DNA of 64,000 bases. Origin: Lachnospiraceae bacterium (lineage in GTDB: Bacteria; Bacillota; Clostridia; Lachnospirales; Lachnospiraceae). Under the pieces are notes generated by a model. The model worked only from the letters and a program-made list of their open reading frames with translations. It was not told the origin of the DNA and searched no databases. The position numbers and the translations under genes are program-made. This document shows, piece by piece, positions 53,799-61,672 of the stretch. The stretch spans positions 32,038 to 96,037 of the forward strand of contig JAFWOE010000006.1 in assembly GCA_017509985.1 (NCBI GenBank). The letters are read 5' to 3'. Positions within the stretch are counted from its first letter, which is position 1. Every line of letters begins with the position of its first letter.

Positions 53799-54791
53799 TC
53801 AGTTTTCCCCGATACGGAGGAAAAGAAGTTCGAGCACAAGCTCGGGATTTACATTGGCGCGTAGCCGGTTTTCAGCTGTTTCAAGAGAATCGATGATCGT
53901 CATAAGTCCTTCATAGGAGCTCTTCTGAGCCCTCTGACGGATGCTTTTGATCTCGTTCCGGAAGACCAGCCCTTCGGGGTCGTTGGATGCCTTGAAATAA
54001 AGCACGTCCCGGAACCATACGCGGAAGATCTGCAGATAGGCAAAGATACCCTGCTTATCCGCCGCGATCTTTTTATCGAAATCGATCCTCGATATTGCAT
54101 CCATATCTCTGGAATTGCGAAGGAATATAATGCTGGACTGCAGTTTTTCCTGAAAATCACCGGCATTTGCAATGTTTCTCGCCGTACCGATGTTCCCCTG
54201 GGCGAAAGCGGCTTCCAGCCGGGCCTCGTAATCCGGCACGAGCATCTCGGTGATCAGATACTCCCGGATCTCTTCGTCCGAAAGAAGCCCGGTGCTGATC
54301 CTGACGCAGCGGGAGCGTATGGTCGGGAGCAGGGCGTCGTCATTGTCCGAAAGAAGAAGGATCACGCAGTACTCCGGAGGCTGTTCCAGCGTTTTAAGCA
54401 GGGCGTTCTGAGCCTGGACCGTCATTTTGGAGGCATCGGGTACAATATAGATCTTTCTTTTGCTGCAGTACGGCCGGATATCGACATCCTCGACCAGCTG
54501 CTTCCGAACCTCATCGACACCAATGGATCCCGGTTTTTCATGAGTTATATAAATGATATCCGGATGATTTCCGGAAAGGGCCATACGGCAGGACCGGCAT
54601 TCCATACAAGGCCGGATCTCACTGTGTTCGCAGTGAACGGCCATGGCAAAAAGCTTGGCGATATATTTTTTACCGCTGCCGGGCTCGCCGGAAATAATAT
54701 ACGAATTTGCGAGACGGTCCGTAAAAACCGCCGCTTCCAGCTGTTTTTTGACCTCTGCTCTTCCAATAATGCTGTTAAAACCTTTTTCCAT
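53799..54791 (-). CDS. holB: DNA polymerase III delta' subunit
   Basis: 330 residues of the clamp-loader AAA+ family. P-loop-like GEPGSGKKY, zinc ligands in C-x8-C-x2-C-x2-C (CEHSEIRPCMECRSC), and the SRC-like RSRCVRIS. It loads the sliding clamp with HolA and DnaX. Confidence 0.93.
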   Translation of the reverse strand: MEKGFNSIIGRAEVKKQLEAAVFTDRLANSYIISGEPGSGKKYIAKLFAMAVHCEHSEIRPCMECRSCRMALSGNHPDIIYITHEKPGSIGVDEVRKQLVEDVDIRPYCSKRKIYIVPDASKMTVQAQNALLKTLEQPPEYCVILLLSDNDDALLPTIRSRCVRISTGLLSDEEIREYLITEMLVPDYEARLEAAFAQGNIGTARNIANAGDFQEKLQSSIIFLRNSRDMDAISRIDFDKKIAADKQGIFAYLQIFRVWFRDVLYFKASNDPEGLVFRNEIKSIRQRAQKSSYEGLMTIIDSLETAENRLRANVNPELVLELLFLRIGEN

Positions 54792-54796
54792 CTCTT

Positions 54797-55402
54797 TTAC
54801 CGCGGCTGTGCCTTTTTAATAATTTCCAGAATGTACTGATTCAGCTCGGACAAACAATCCTCGATTCTGCGGTCGTTGGAGAAAAACCGGACGATACCGG
54901 CTTCCCGGATCTTTTCGGCGGAAAAATCCTCCTCATCCGCAAGGAAACGTCTGCAGACCTCCGCGTAGGAAGGCTCCTTCTGGCGCTTCTCCCTTTCGAT
55001 CGACCGCAGAAGCCTTGTTCCGTCTTCACAGGTGATATAAAGCGGACAGACCTTTTCCGCTCCGTAATGCTTTTTCAGCGCGTTGTAAGACTCCAGCGTA
55101 CAGATACCCAGCAGGTTCTTTTCGGACTCCATCTGTCCGTCATCTGCAGTGAAATAATACCAGTCGCCGTGCACGGTCGGATAGGCCCTTGATTCCACGA
55201 TCTTTCCGGCCGCTTCCAGCCCGCGCATCGTTTCGACATCCGTAAAGAAATATTCTCTTCCGTTCTTTTCACCGGTGCGCATGGGCCTGGTCGTACAGGT
55301 CACAAAAGGCGTAAGATCCAGGCTATCATCCCGAAGCAGTTCTCTGTATATCCGGTCCTTCCCGGAGGCGCTTTTTCCGATCACTGTAAATAAAATGCCC
55401 AT
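54797..55402 (-). CDS. Guanylate kinase-like protein
   Basis: 201 residues from the ATG at 55402. P-loop GKSASGKDRIYREL, and CTTRPMRTGEKNGREYFF is the typical guanylate kinase core. The GMP-site segment reads SRAYPTVHGDWYYF in place of the usual EYA-x-VYGN-YYGT, so it is divergent; the canonical Gmk may be elsewhere. First gene of the gmk-holB-ricT transcript. Confidence 0.8.
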   Translation of the reverse strand: MGILFTVIGKSASGKDRIYRELLRDDSLDLTPFVTCTTRPMRTGEKNGREYFFTDVETMRGLEAAGKIVESRAYPTVHGDWYYFTADDGQMESEKNLLGICTLESYNALKKHYGAEKVCPLYITCEDGTRLLRSIEREKRQKEPSYAEVCRRFLADEEDFSAEKIREAGIVRFFSNDRRIEDCLSELNQYILEIIKKAQPR

Positions 55403-55466
55403 ATGCTTTCTCTGCCTGCTGTCTGCCCTGATTCTGTTCTGCAGGTGCACATTATAAACCAATGAT

Positions 55467-55495
55467 ATTATATCATAAAAAAAAAGGATTTTAAA
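55467..55495 (-). promoter_or_regulatory. Promoter of the gmk-holB operon with overlapping palindrome
   Basis: TTTAAA and TATAAT with a 17-base spacer. The -10 lies inside a perfect 15-base palindrome, ATGATAT-T-ATATCAT (55462-55476), a candidate operator. Confidence 0.55.
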
Positions 55496-55526
55496 GAGGA
55501 GGCACTGCTGCCGGGTCCGGTCACGG

Positions 55527-55547
55527 AAAAGGCCGGCTTACCCGGCC
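55527..55547 (-). terminator. Terminator overlapping the sbcC stop codon
   Basis: GGCCGG and CCGGCC with a 5-base loop, followed by TTTT on the minus strand; the loop holds the sbcC stop codon. Confidence 0.65.
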
Positions 55548-58500
55548 CATTTCACATGACTGCCTTTTTCGTCTTTCGTAACGATGAGCTGATCGTCGAT
55601 CTGCTGCTTCAGTTCGGAAACATGAGAGATAATGCCGATGAGCCTGGAACCTCCGGCCATTTCCTTTAAAACGCGCACGGCCAGGTTTCGTGAGGCTTCA
55701 TCCAGGGAGCCGAATCCTTCGTCGATGAACATGATATCGAGATTTACGGAGGAGAGGCTCTGACGGATCCGGTCGGCCATACCGAGTGCGAGCGAGAGCG
55801 CTGCCATAAAAGATTCGCCGCCGGAAAGCGTGCGGATCTCCCTTTCTCTGCCGGTGATATTGGAACGCACCATCAGGTCCAGCCCCTGGTTCTTCCTTCC
55901 TTCCGCAGCGCTTTGGTCATCCTTCAGCTTCAGTTCAAACTGACCTGCCGACATTTCCAGAAAACGACGGTTTGCGGAGAACAGGATCTCCTGAAGATAG
56001 TATCTCTGCACATAAGTCTCGATATCCATGCGGCTGCCGCTGATCTTGCCGGCAAGCCGGTTGTAAAGGTTCCGGACTGTATTGTATTCCTCCACGGCCT
56101 GCCGGCGTTCATCCATTACCGGGAGCAGGGCATCCAGGACCTTCCGGTCATCCAGCCAGGTCCTTTTCACTTCTTCCAGCTCCGCTCCGGCTTCGGCGAA
56201 CGCTTCTTCGGCTTCGCTGTTTCGTTTCTCCAGCACCTCCAGATCCGGCTTTTCCCTGCCTGCTGCTGCTTTCCCTGCAACAGCATACGAGGCTTCTGCC
56301 GACACCTTCCTTTTTTCGAATTCTTCCGCCTCTTTAAGCCACAAAAGTGCTTCTTCGGCAGTATGCTCCGCTGTCAGCCGCATCCATTCTGCTTCGTCTG
56401 TATTTTTTTCGGCCAGCGCTGACTCATAGCCCGCTTTCGCGGCATCTGCTTCGAGCATGCGGGCGGGCATTTCTTCGTTCATCCTCCCGATCAGGGTCTC
56501 ACACTGTTTCTGCGCGTCAGAAGCTTCCCTTGCTTTCTGCCGGGCGGCATTACAGGCTTCTTCTTTGGCTTTTTTTCGTTCTTCCGCTGCGGAAAGCGCT
56601 TCTTTCGCCGCCTGTTCCGATTCAAATTCCAGTCCGGTCTGAAGGCCGGAAACCTTCTCTTTTGCCGACGCCAGACCGGCTTCGGCACTTACCCGCCTTT
56701 TTGCCGACGCGTCGGCTGACGCTTTCAGTTCTTCCTTTTTTTCTGAAGCATTTCGGAGGAAAGCTTCGGCTTCTTCCAATGCTTCCGCATTCTTTTTCAG
56801 GGATTCTCCCTCTTCCGCGAGGGCAGTTTTCCACTCTCCGAACAGGTCTTTGGCCTGTGCGGGACCGGTGATCACACAGGTGCGGCCGGTCCGTTTCCCG
56901 ATCTTCCTTCCGAGTTCGGAAAGCATTTTTTCATACTGTTTTTTTCTTTCCGAAAGCATCTCCGCCGCGGTACCCGACGCCAGTGCTTTTTCATTCTGCA
57001 AGGTGTTTTGCTCAGTTGTTTCAGCCGCCAGTTTTTCGATCTCAGTCCTGGAGAGGATCTTTCTCTCTTCCGGGATCCTGCATGGGTGCGGATGATCAAC
57101 GGAGCCGCAGACCGGACAGGGTTCACCAGGCTTCAGCTTCTCTTTTGCAAGAATTCCTGCCTGTTCATCCAGATATGCGGCCTGTGCACGGATATATTCC
57201 GCATTCTTTGCAAGATATCTTTCTTTCGTCGCTTTGTATTCTTCCGCGGCTTTTTCTGCTTCTTCCGTCTTTTTACGGATTTCAGACTCTTCAGCTGCGG
57301 CCGAAACGATCTCCGCTTCAAGACCGTCTGCCTCTTCGTTCCTCTTTTTCCAGAGTTCATAGAGAGCAGGCGCATCTTTTAAGTCTTCTGCCTTCTTTCT
57401 CCTGTCCTTTTCTTCCTGCTCAAGGGCCTTCATGGCTTCGTCGGAAGCGTTTCCTGCTTCAACGGCAGCATTCCATTCTTCTTCCGCCTTTCCAAGCCCG
57501 TCCTTTGCGGCCTGCAGCGCGGCATCTTTTTCCAGAAAGGCTTTTACTTTTCCTGAAGTCCTGGTGTACCCGGCCAGTTCCGCCGCCTGCTCTTCCCTGG
57601 CGGCCTGTTCGTTTTCGGAGGCTGCTTTATTCCCGGCCTCCAGCTGAGGCAGTTTTTCTTTCTGGTTTTTTAAATCTTCCCGGAGCTTTTCCAGCTTTCC
57701 TTCGGCTTCGCAAAGCCTTTCAAAAACAGCCTTTATCGAAAAGGCATCTCCGATCCGTACAGCCTGTTCTTTCTTCTCACAGATGCCCGGAGCCGCAGCA
57801 CTGCATTCGGCAAGCTCCTTTTCGGCTTTTTCCAGCTGATCAAAAGCCGCCTTAAGCGTCCGGCCCTGCGTCAGTTCGTCTCTCCGGCTGTCCCGAAGGA
57901 TCCTTGTCTTCTCATAGATCTCCGTTTTTTCCTTTACGTCTTCCGAAAGGATCTCACAGAGCTCTTCCAGTCCTTCTGCAAGCTTCTCCAGATCCGTAAC
58001 TTTCAGCTCCCCGGAAGAAACGACACGTTCCCGGGCTGCCCCGAGCGAATTCCTGTCCTCATAGGACTCCGGGATCGTAATGTGTCCCGCTTCGGTCCTG
58101 CAGACTGTTTTGATCTTTTCAATATCCGCGTATTTCTCTTTTCTGCGCCGGTCCAGTTCCTCCACGATGTCACGGTACATTTCCGTACCGAACAGATCGC
58201 GGAAGATCTCTTTTTTCTTATCGGAGCCGGCCCGCAGGAGCTCCATGAACTCTCCCTGCGCGATCATGGCGACCTGCATGAACTGCTCTTTTGTCAGTCC
58301 GACGATCTCTTTCAACCGGTCATTGGTCTCTTTCAGTCCGGACGGATACAGCACTCCGCCGGGCAGATAAAGCTCCGCTTTTTCATGCTCTGGGGTCATG
58401 CCTGCCCCTCTTTTTGCGGGTCTTAAATGCGCCGGCTCACGCCGGACGATATATAAGTCTTCCGAAGTTCCGTTTCTTTCCTGAAAAACCAGTTCCACAA

Positions 58501-58735
58501 AAGGCGTCAGCGCAGGATCGGCAAACTGGCTTTTAAGTTCGTTCCCGTTCTTCCGATCAATGCCGGAACTCACCTCGCCGTACAGGGCGAATACGATCGC
58601 ATCAAAAACGGTGGATTTTCCGGATCCGGTATCGCCGCTGATCAGGAAGATCTCCTGAGAAGGGACCGTGAAATCGATAACGGTCTGCGCAGCATAGGAT
58701 CCGAACGCCTGCATTGTCAGCTTTACCGGCTTCAT
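55538..58735 (-). CDS. sbcC: Exonuclease subunit SbcC
   Basis: 1065 residues, an SMC-like ATPase that with SbcD opens hairpins and processes double-strand breaks. N-terminal Walker A ISGDTGSGKSTVFDA, two very long Glu/Lys/Ala-rich coiled coils, the zinc hook CPVCGSVDHPH near the middle, and the C-terminal signature TLSGGESFMAALSLAL with Walker B FIDEGFGSLD. The start at 58735 overlaps the sbcD stop (ATGA); the earlier in-frame start is unlikely. Confidence 0.95.
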   Translation of the reverse strand: MKPVKLTMQAFGSYAAQTVIDFTVPSQEIFLISGDTGSGKSTVFDAIVFALYGEVSSGIDRKNGNELKSQFADPALTPFVELVFQERNGTSEDLYIVRREPAHLRPAKRGAGMTPEHEKAELYLPGGVLYPSGLKETNDRLKEIVGLTKEQFMQVAMIAQGEFMELLRAGSDKKKEIFRDLFGTEMYRDIVEELDRRRKEKYADIEKIKTVCRTEAGHITIPESYEDRNSLGAARERVVSSGELKVTDLEKLAEGLEELCEILSEDVKEKTEIYEKTRILRDSRRDELTQGRTLKAAFDQLEKAEKELAECSAAAPGICEKKEQAVRIGDAFSIKAVFERLCEAEGKLEKLREDLKNQKEKLPQLEAGNKAASENEQAAREEQAAELAGYTRTSGKVKAFLEKDAALQAAKDGLGKAEEEWNAAVEAGNASDEAMKALEQEEKDRRKKAEDLKDAPALYELWKKRNEEADGLEAEIVSAAAEESEIRKKTEEAEKAAEEYKATKERYLAKNAEYIRAQAAYLDEQAGILAKEKLKPGEPCPVCGSVDHPHPCRIPEERKILSRTEIEKLAAETTEQNTLQNEKALASGTAAEMLSERKKQYEKMLSELGRKIGKRTGRTCVITGPAQAKDLFGEWKTALAEEGESLKKNAEALEEAEAFLRNASEKKEELKASADASAKRRVSAEAGLASAKEKVSGLQTGLEFESEQAAKEALSAAEERKKAKEEACNAARQKAREASDAQKQCETLIGRMNEEMPARMLEADAAKAGYESALAEKNTDEAEWMRLTAEHTAEEALLWLKEAEEFEKRKVSAEASYAVAGKAAAGREKPDLEVLEKRNSEAEEAFAEAGAELEEVKRTWLDDRKVLDALLPVMDERRQAVEEYNTVRNLYNRLAGKISGSRMDIETYVQRYYLQEILFSANRRFLEMSAGQFELKLKDDQSAAEGRKNQGLDLMVRSNITGREREIRTLSGGESFMAALSLALGMADRIRQSLSSVNLDIMFIDEGFGSLDEASRNLAVRVLKEMAGGSRLIGIISHVSELKQQIDDQLIVTKDEKGSHVKWAG

Positions 58736-59886
58736 CTTCCGCCCTCCTTTACCGTGTTTATCACATCGCGAAGGAGTTCGCAGGTGTCTTCGTCCGGTTC
58801 GTTCAGAAATGCCCGGCATAATTCAAAGGCATCGGGCACCGATCCTTCCGAAAAGCGGGCACCGCCGTAATCATTCCGGACGATGTTTTCTCTTTCGATC
58901 AGGAGAAGGTTCGGATACGCAGCGCGTATCCTTTCAATGACATCCTCTTCCGCGATCCCGCCCTTGTCCGTGATCACGACTTTGACATAGTCTTCACTGC
59001 CGTTTTCTATCAGGTCCCGGATCTCACCCTTTACGACACGCACGGGGTGCAGCGGTACAAGAGGGATCACCTCTGTCCGTACACTGCCCTTTTCTTTCAT
59101 CTCCACGGAAAGGATCCCCTTCTCCTGGCCGGCTTCGCTGAAGGAACAGGCCAGGGGTGTACCGCAGTACCGGAAAAATTCCCCGCCGGCTTTCATGGGC
59201 TTATGGATATGCCCGAGCGCGGCATAGTCGAACTTTTTCAGAACATCGGAGCAGATACTGTCGATATTGCCGACCGTCACGATCTCGCTGTCCATTCGCT
59301 CGATATCGGAAGGGTCGGCGCCTGCCGGCAGATAAAACTGGTGGCTCACAAGCACGTTCCTGCCGGTTTCATCAATATCTTCCCGTTCGATCAGCCTACG
59401 CACGGCTTCTTCATAAGAAAGACTGTTTCCGCTATCATCCGAACCGGTCACCGCCCGGACCATGGACGGTTTTACAAACGGAAGCAGATAAAAATCAATA
59501 TTGCCGTACTCATCCTTCAGGGTCACTTTTTCGATATGCTCGTCAGGCAGCATCGGCGGGAGGCCGACCATGTGGATATGATGTCTGCAGAGCACATTCC
59601 GGAAAATATTCACTCTTGCCGCACTGTCATGATTGCCGCTGATGACGAGGATCTCGGCATCCGGAGCGGCTGTATTCAGCGCATTCACAAAGCGGTCGAA
59701 AATCCCGACCGCTTCTGCAGAAGGAACAGCCTTGTCATAAATGTCTCCGGCGATCACCACCGCGTCCGGCTGTTCCTTTTTTACATATTCAGCAATCTGA
59801 TCCAGAATATGGATTTGATCCGGCTGCATATCCCGGTTCAGAAGCCGGAGTCCGATATGCAGGTCGGATATATGAAAGAATCTCAT
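58732..59886 (-). CDS. sbcD: Exonuclease subunit SbcD
   Basis: 384 residues, a Mre11-type nuclease: HISDLHIGLRL, AGDIYDKAVPS, SGNHDSAARVN, GHIHKP as the metal-phosphodiesterase motifs, then the capping domain. Forms a complex with SbcC, coupled by a 4-base overlap. GGAGA precedes the ATG. Confidence 0.95.
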   Translation of the reverse strand: MRFFHISDLHIGLRLLNRDMQPDQIHILDQIAEYVKKEQPDAVVIAGDIYDKAVPSAEAVGIFDRFVNALNTAAPDAEILVISGNHDSAARVNIFRNVLCRHHIHMVGLPPMLPDEHIEKVTLKDEYGNIDFYLLPFVKPSMVRAVTGSDDSGNSLSYEEAVRRLIEREDIDETGRNVLVSHQFYLPAGADPSDIERMDSEIVTVGNIDSICSDVLKKFDYAALGHIHKPMKAGGEFFRYCGTPLACSFSEAGQEKGILSVEMKEKGSVRTEVIPLVPLHPVRVVKGEIRDLIENGSEDYVKVVITDKGGIAEEDVIERIRAAYPNLLLIERENIVRNDYGGARFSEGSVPDAFELCRAFLNEPDEDTCELLRDVINTVKEGGR

Positions 59887-59936
59887 GCTGTTCTCTCCTG
59901 CCCCGCTGTCTGAAAGCGAAGATCCGGATTACTGTT

Positions 59937-61106
59937 TCAGAACGCGAGACTGTCTGTTTTTTCCAGAAGCTCCGCAATATACTTTTTGCTCAGTTCGATC
60001 TGCGCAGTGTTATCGGGGAAGCGTTTTATGGTGCGCTGGAGCATTCGCACATGTCCGATCAGAAGAGCCTTATTCTCCGCCTCTTTGATCTTTTCTTCGT
60101 CCTCCGTTCCCAGATAACGCCGGAAAGTTTCTCTGCGGAAATACTGTGCCGTATCCCAGGGCATTCCGATAAAATCCACCACCCTGGCCTGGTCCAGCTC
60201 TCCGAAAGATTTATACGCCAGATAGATCGGGGCGAATTCAAACACCGGGTTGCCCACAGCCAGCGTGTCCATATCGATCATGATCAGCTCATCGCCCTGG
60301 ATCATGACATTCTTGGTATGATAGTCTCCGTGGATCAGATGTTCGGTCTGTGGGACCGCTTCCACCAGGGCGAGAAGCTTTGCATACTGATCTTTCGGGA
60401 GATGCGGTTCCAGCCAGTGTACCCAGCCCAGTACCGTTTCTTTCTGTTCCGGCAGCTCTCCTTTTTCCACGACAGTTGAATGGATCTGCTTCAGGAGGCC
60501 TACAAACAGGTCGATATATTTGTCGATGTTCTGCGGCTCTTCCTGTATCAGTCTGGAAATGGATTTTGCATTTACCAGCTCGAACATCGTGGCATAGTTC
60601 TCCCCGACACGCACGATATCGTAAGAGATCGCTGTGGGGATGCCCAGGATCAGCGCTTTTCTCGCGACTTCACGCTGATGCCGGATCTCGTCCAGGCTGT
60701 CCGGATTCTTGTATACTTTTACGACCGTATCCGGATCGATCCGGTAAACGATCCCGTTCGACCCCTGTCCGATCACCTCGCATCCGTCGATCGAGATGCT
60801 CCTGTAGGCCCGCTCCACCGGCATCATCTCGGTAAAACCGGTCATGTCCAGGATCTCATAGACTTCCGTGGATGCATTGCTGATCCTCAGGCCGGGGTAC
60901 TGTTTTCGAAGACGTAAAATGATGCGGAGGCCGGCACTTGAAATGTACTCCAGCTCGGTGCAGTCGATGACCAGATCCCGGCCTTCGTATCCGGCAAGCA
61001 GCTCATTGATCTGTTTTTCGACCGGAGCCGCGTTGGCGGAATCGATCCTCCCTTCCGCGTATAAAGTGTATGAATCTTTTTCTTTTATACCTCTGACGTT
61101 TCCCAT
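59937..61106 (-). CDS. STAS domain fused to an APH-type kinase
   Basis: 389 residues. The N-terminal STAS domain (about 1-100) has the anti-sigma antagonist phosphorylation loop YISSAGLRIIL with Ser56/57. The rest is an aminoglycoside-phosphotransferase-like kinase: Gly loop IGQGSNGIVYRI, VVKVYKN, catalytic HGDYHTKN and IDMDTLAVGNP. It resembles the TIGR02172 group of putative kinases. The fusion links a partner-switching module to small-molecule or protein phosphorylation. It overlaps the HD gene by 22 bases. Confidence 0.88.
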   Translation of the reverse strand: MGNVRGIKEKDSYTLYAEGRIDSANAAPVEKQINELLAGYEGRDLVIDCTELEYISSAGLRIILRLRKQYPGLRISNASTEVYEILDMTGFTEMMPVERAYRSISIDGCEVIGQGSNGIVYRIDPDTVVKVYKNPDSLDEIRHQREVARKALILGIPTAISYDIVRVGENYATMFELVNAKSISRLIQEEPQNIDKYIDLFVGLLKQIHSTVVEKGELPEQKETVLGWVHWLEPHLPKDQYAKLLALVEAVPQTEHLIHGDYHTKNVMIQGDELIMIDMDTLAVGNPVFEFAPIYLAYKSFGELDQARVVDFIGMPWDTAQYFRRETFRRYLGTEDEEKIKEAENKALLIGHVRMLQRTIKRFPDNTAQIELSKKYIAELLEKTDSLAF

Positions 61107-61672
61107 GGTTTCTTCCCTTCAAACACAAATCCTACCAGTTCATTCAGTTCCCGCCATGCATAGTATTCACGCAGCTCTTCCGTCGCTTTCAAAACTTCGC
61201 TGTAGTACCAGTGCTGCTGCGATTTATCCTTCATGTTGTAATTCTGCCAAAGAGAGTCACCGACCCTTTTATACTGTCTGGTAAAGGCGCGCATATTCGA
61301 AAGCTTATCCGCCACCCACACGATCTTTACCCTGCGGTCCGTACTGTTCCTCAGAACCTTCAGCGACTCTTCCTTTCGCTGCCTCCAGGTCGCTTCCGCC
61401 GGGAGTTCATAATGCTTGTTCTCCGTTTCCGAAAGGACAAGCTCACAGACCTCTTTTCCGAACTGCCGCTCCAGCTCCTCTTCCGTGATGATCGTATCCT
61501 CGATCACATCGTGCAGCATCGCCGCAGAAAGAGTGACTACGTCATTGGTGATCGTCGAAGTGATGGCGGCTACTTCTATCGGATGAGTAATGTAAGGCAT
61601 GCTGTCATTTTTCCGGAGCTGGCCTTCATGCGCCTTTACCGCAAAAATAATTGCTTCATCAAAGATCGTCAT
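61085..61672 (-). CDS. HD-domain protein, single-domain ppGpp-hydrolase type
   Basis: 195 residues with the RelA/SpoT hydrolase-like HD motifs KAHEGQLRKND, PYITHPIEVA, MLHDVIEDT, and a later ADKLSNMRAF. No synthetase, TGS or ACT domain, so it is like the small alarmone hydrolases (MESH1 type). Substrate ppGpp is inferred from the family. Starts in an ATGA overlap with the phosphatase gene. Confidence 0.88.
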   Translation of the reverse strand: MTIFDEAIIFAVKAHEGQLRKNDSMPYITHPIEVAAITSTITNDVVTLSAAMLHDVIEDTIITEEELERQFGKEVCELVLSETENKHYELPAEATWRQRKEESLKVLRNSTDRRVKIVWVADKLSNMRAFTRQYKRVGDSLWQNYNMKDKSQQHWYYSEVLKATEELREYYAWRELNELVGFVFEGKKPWETSEV

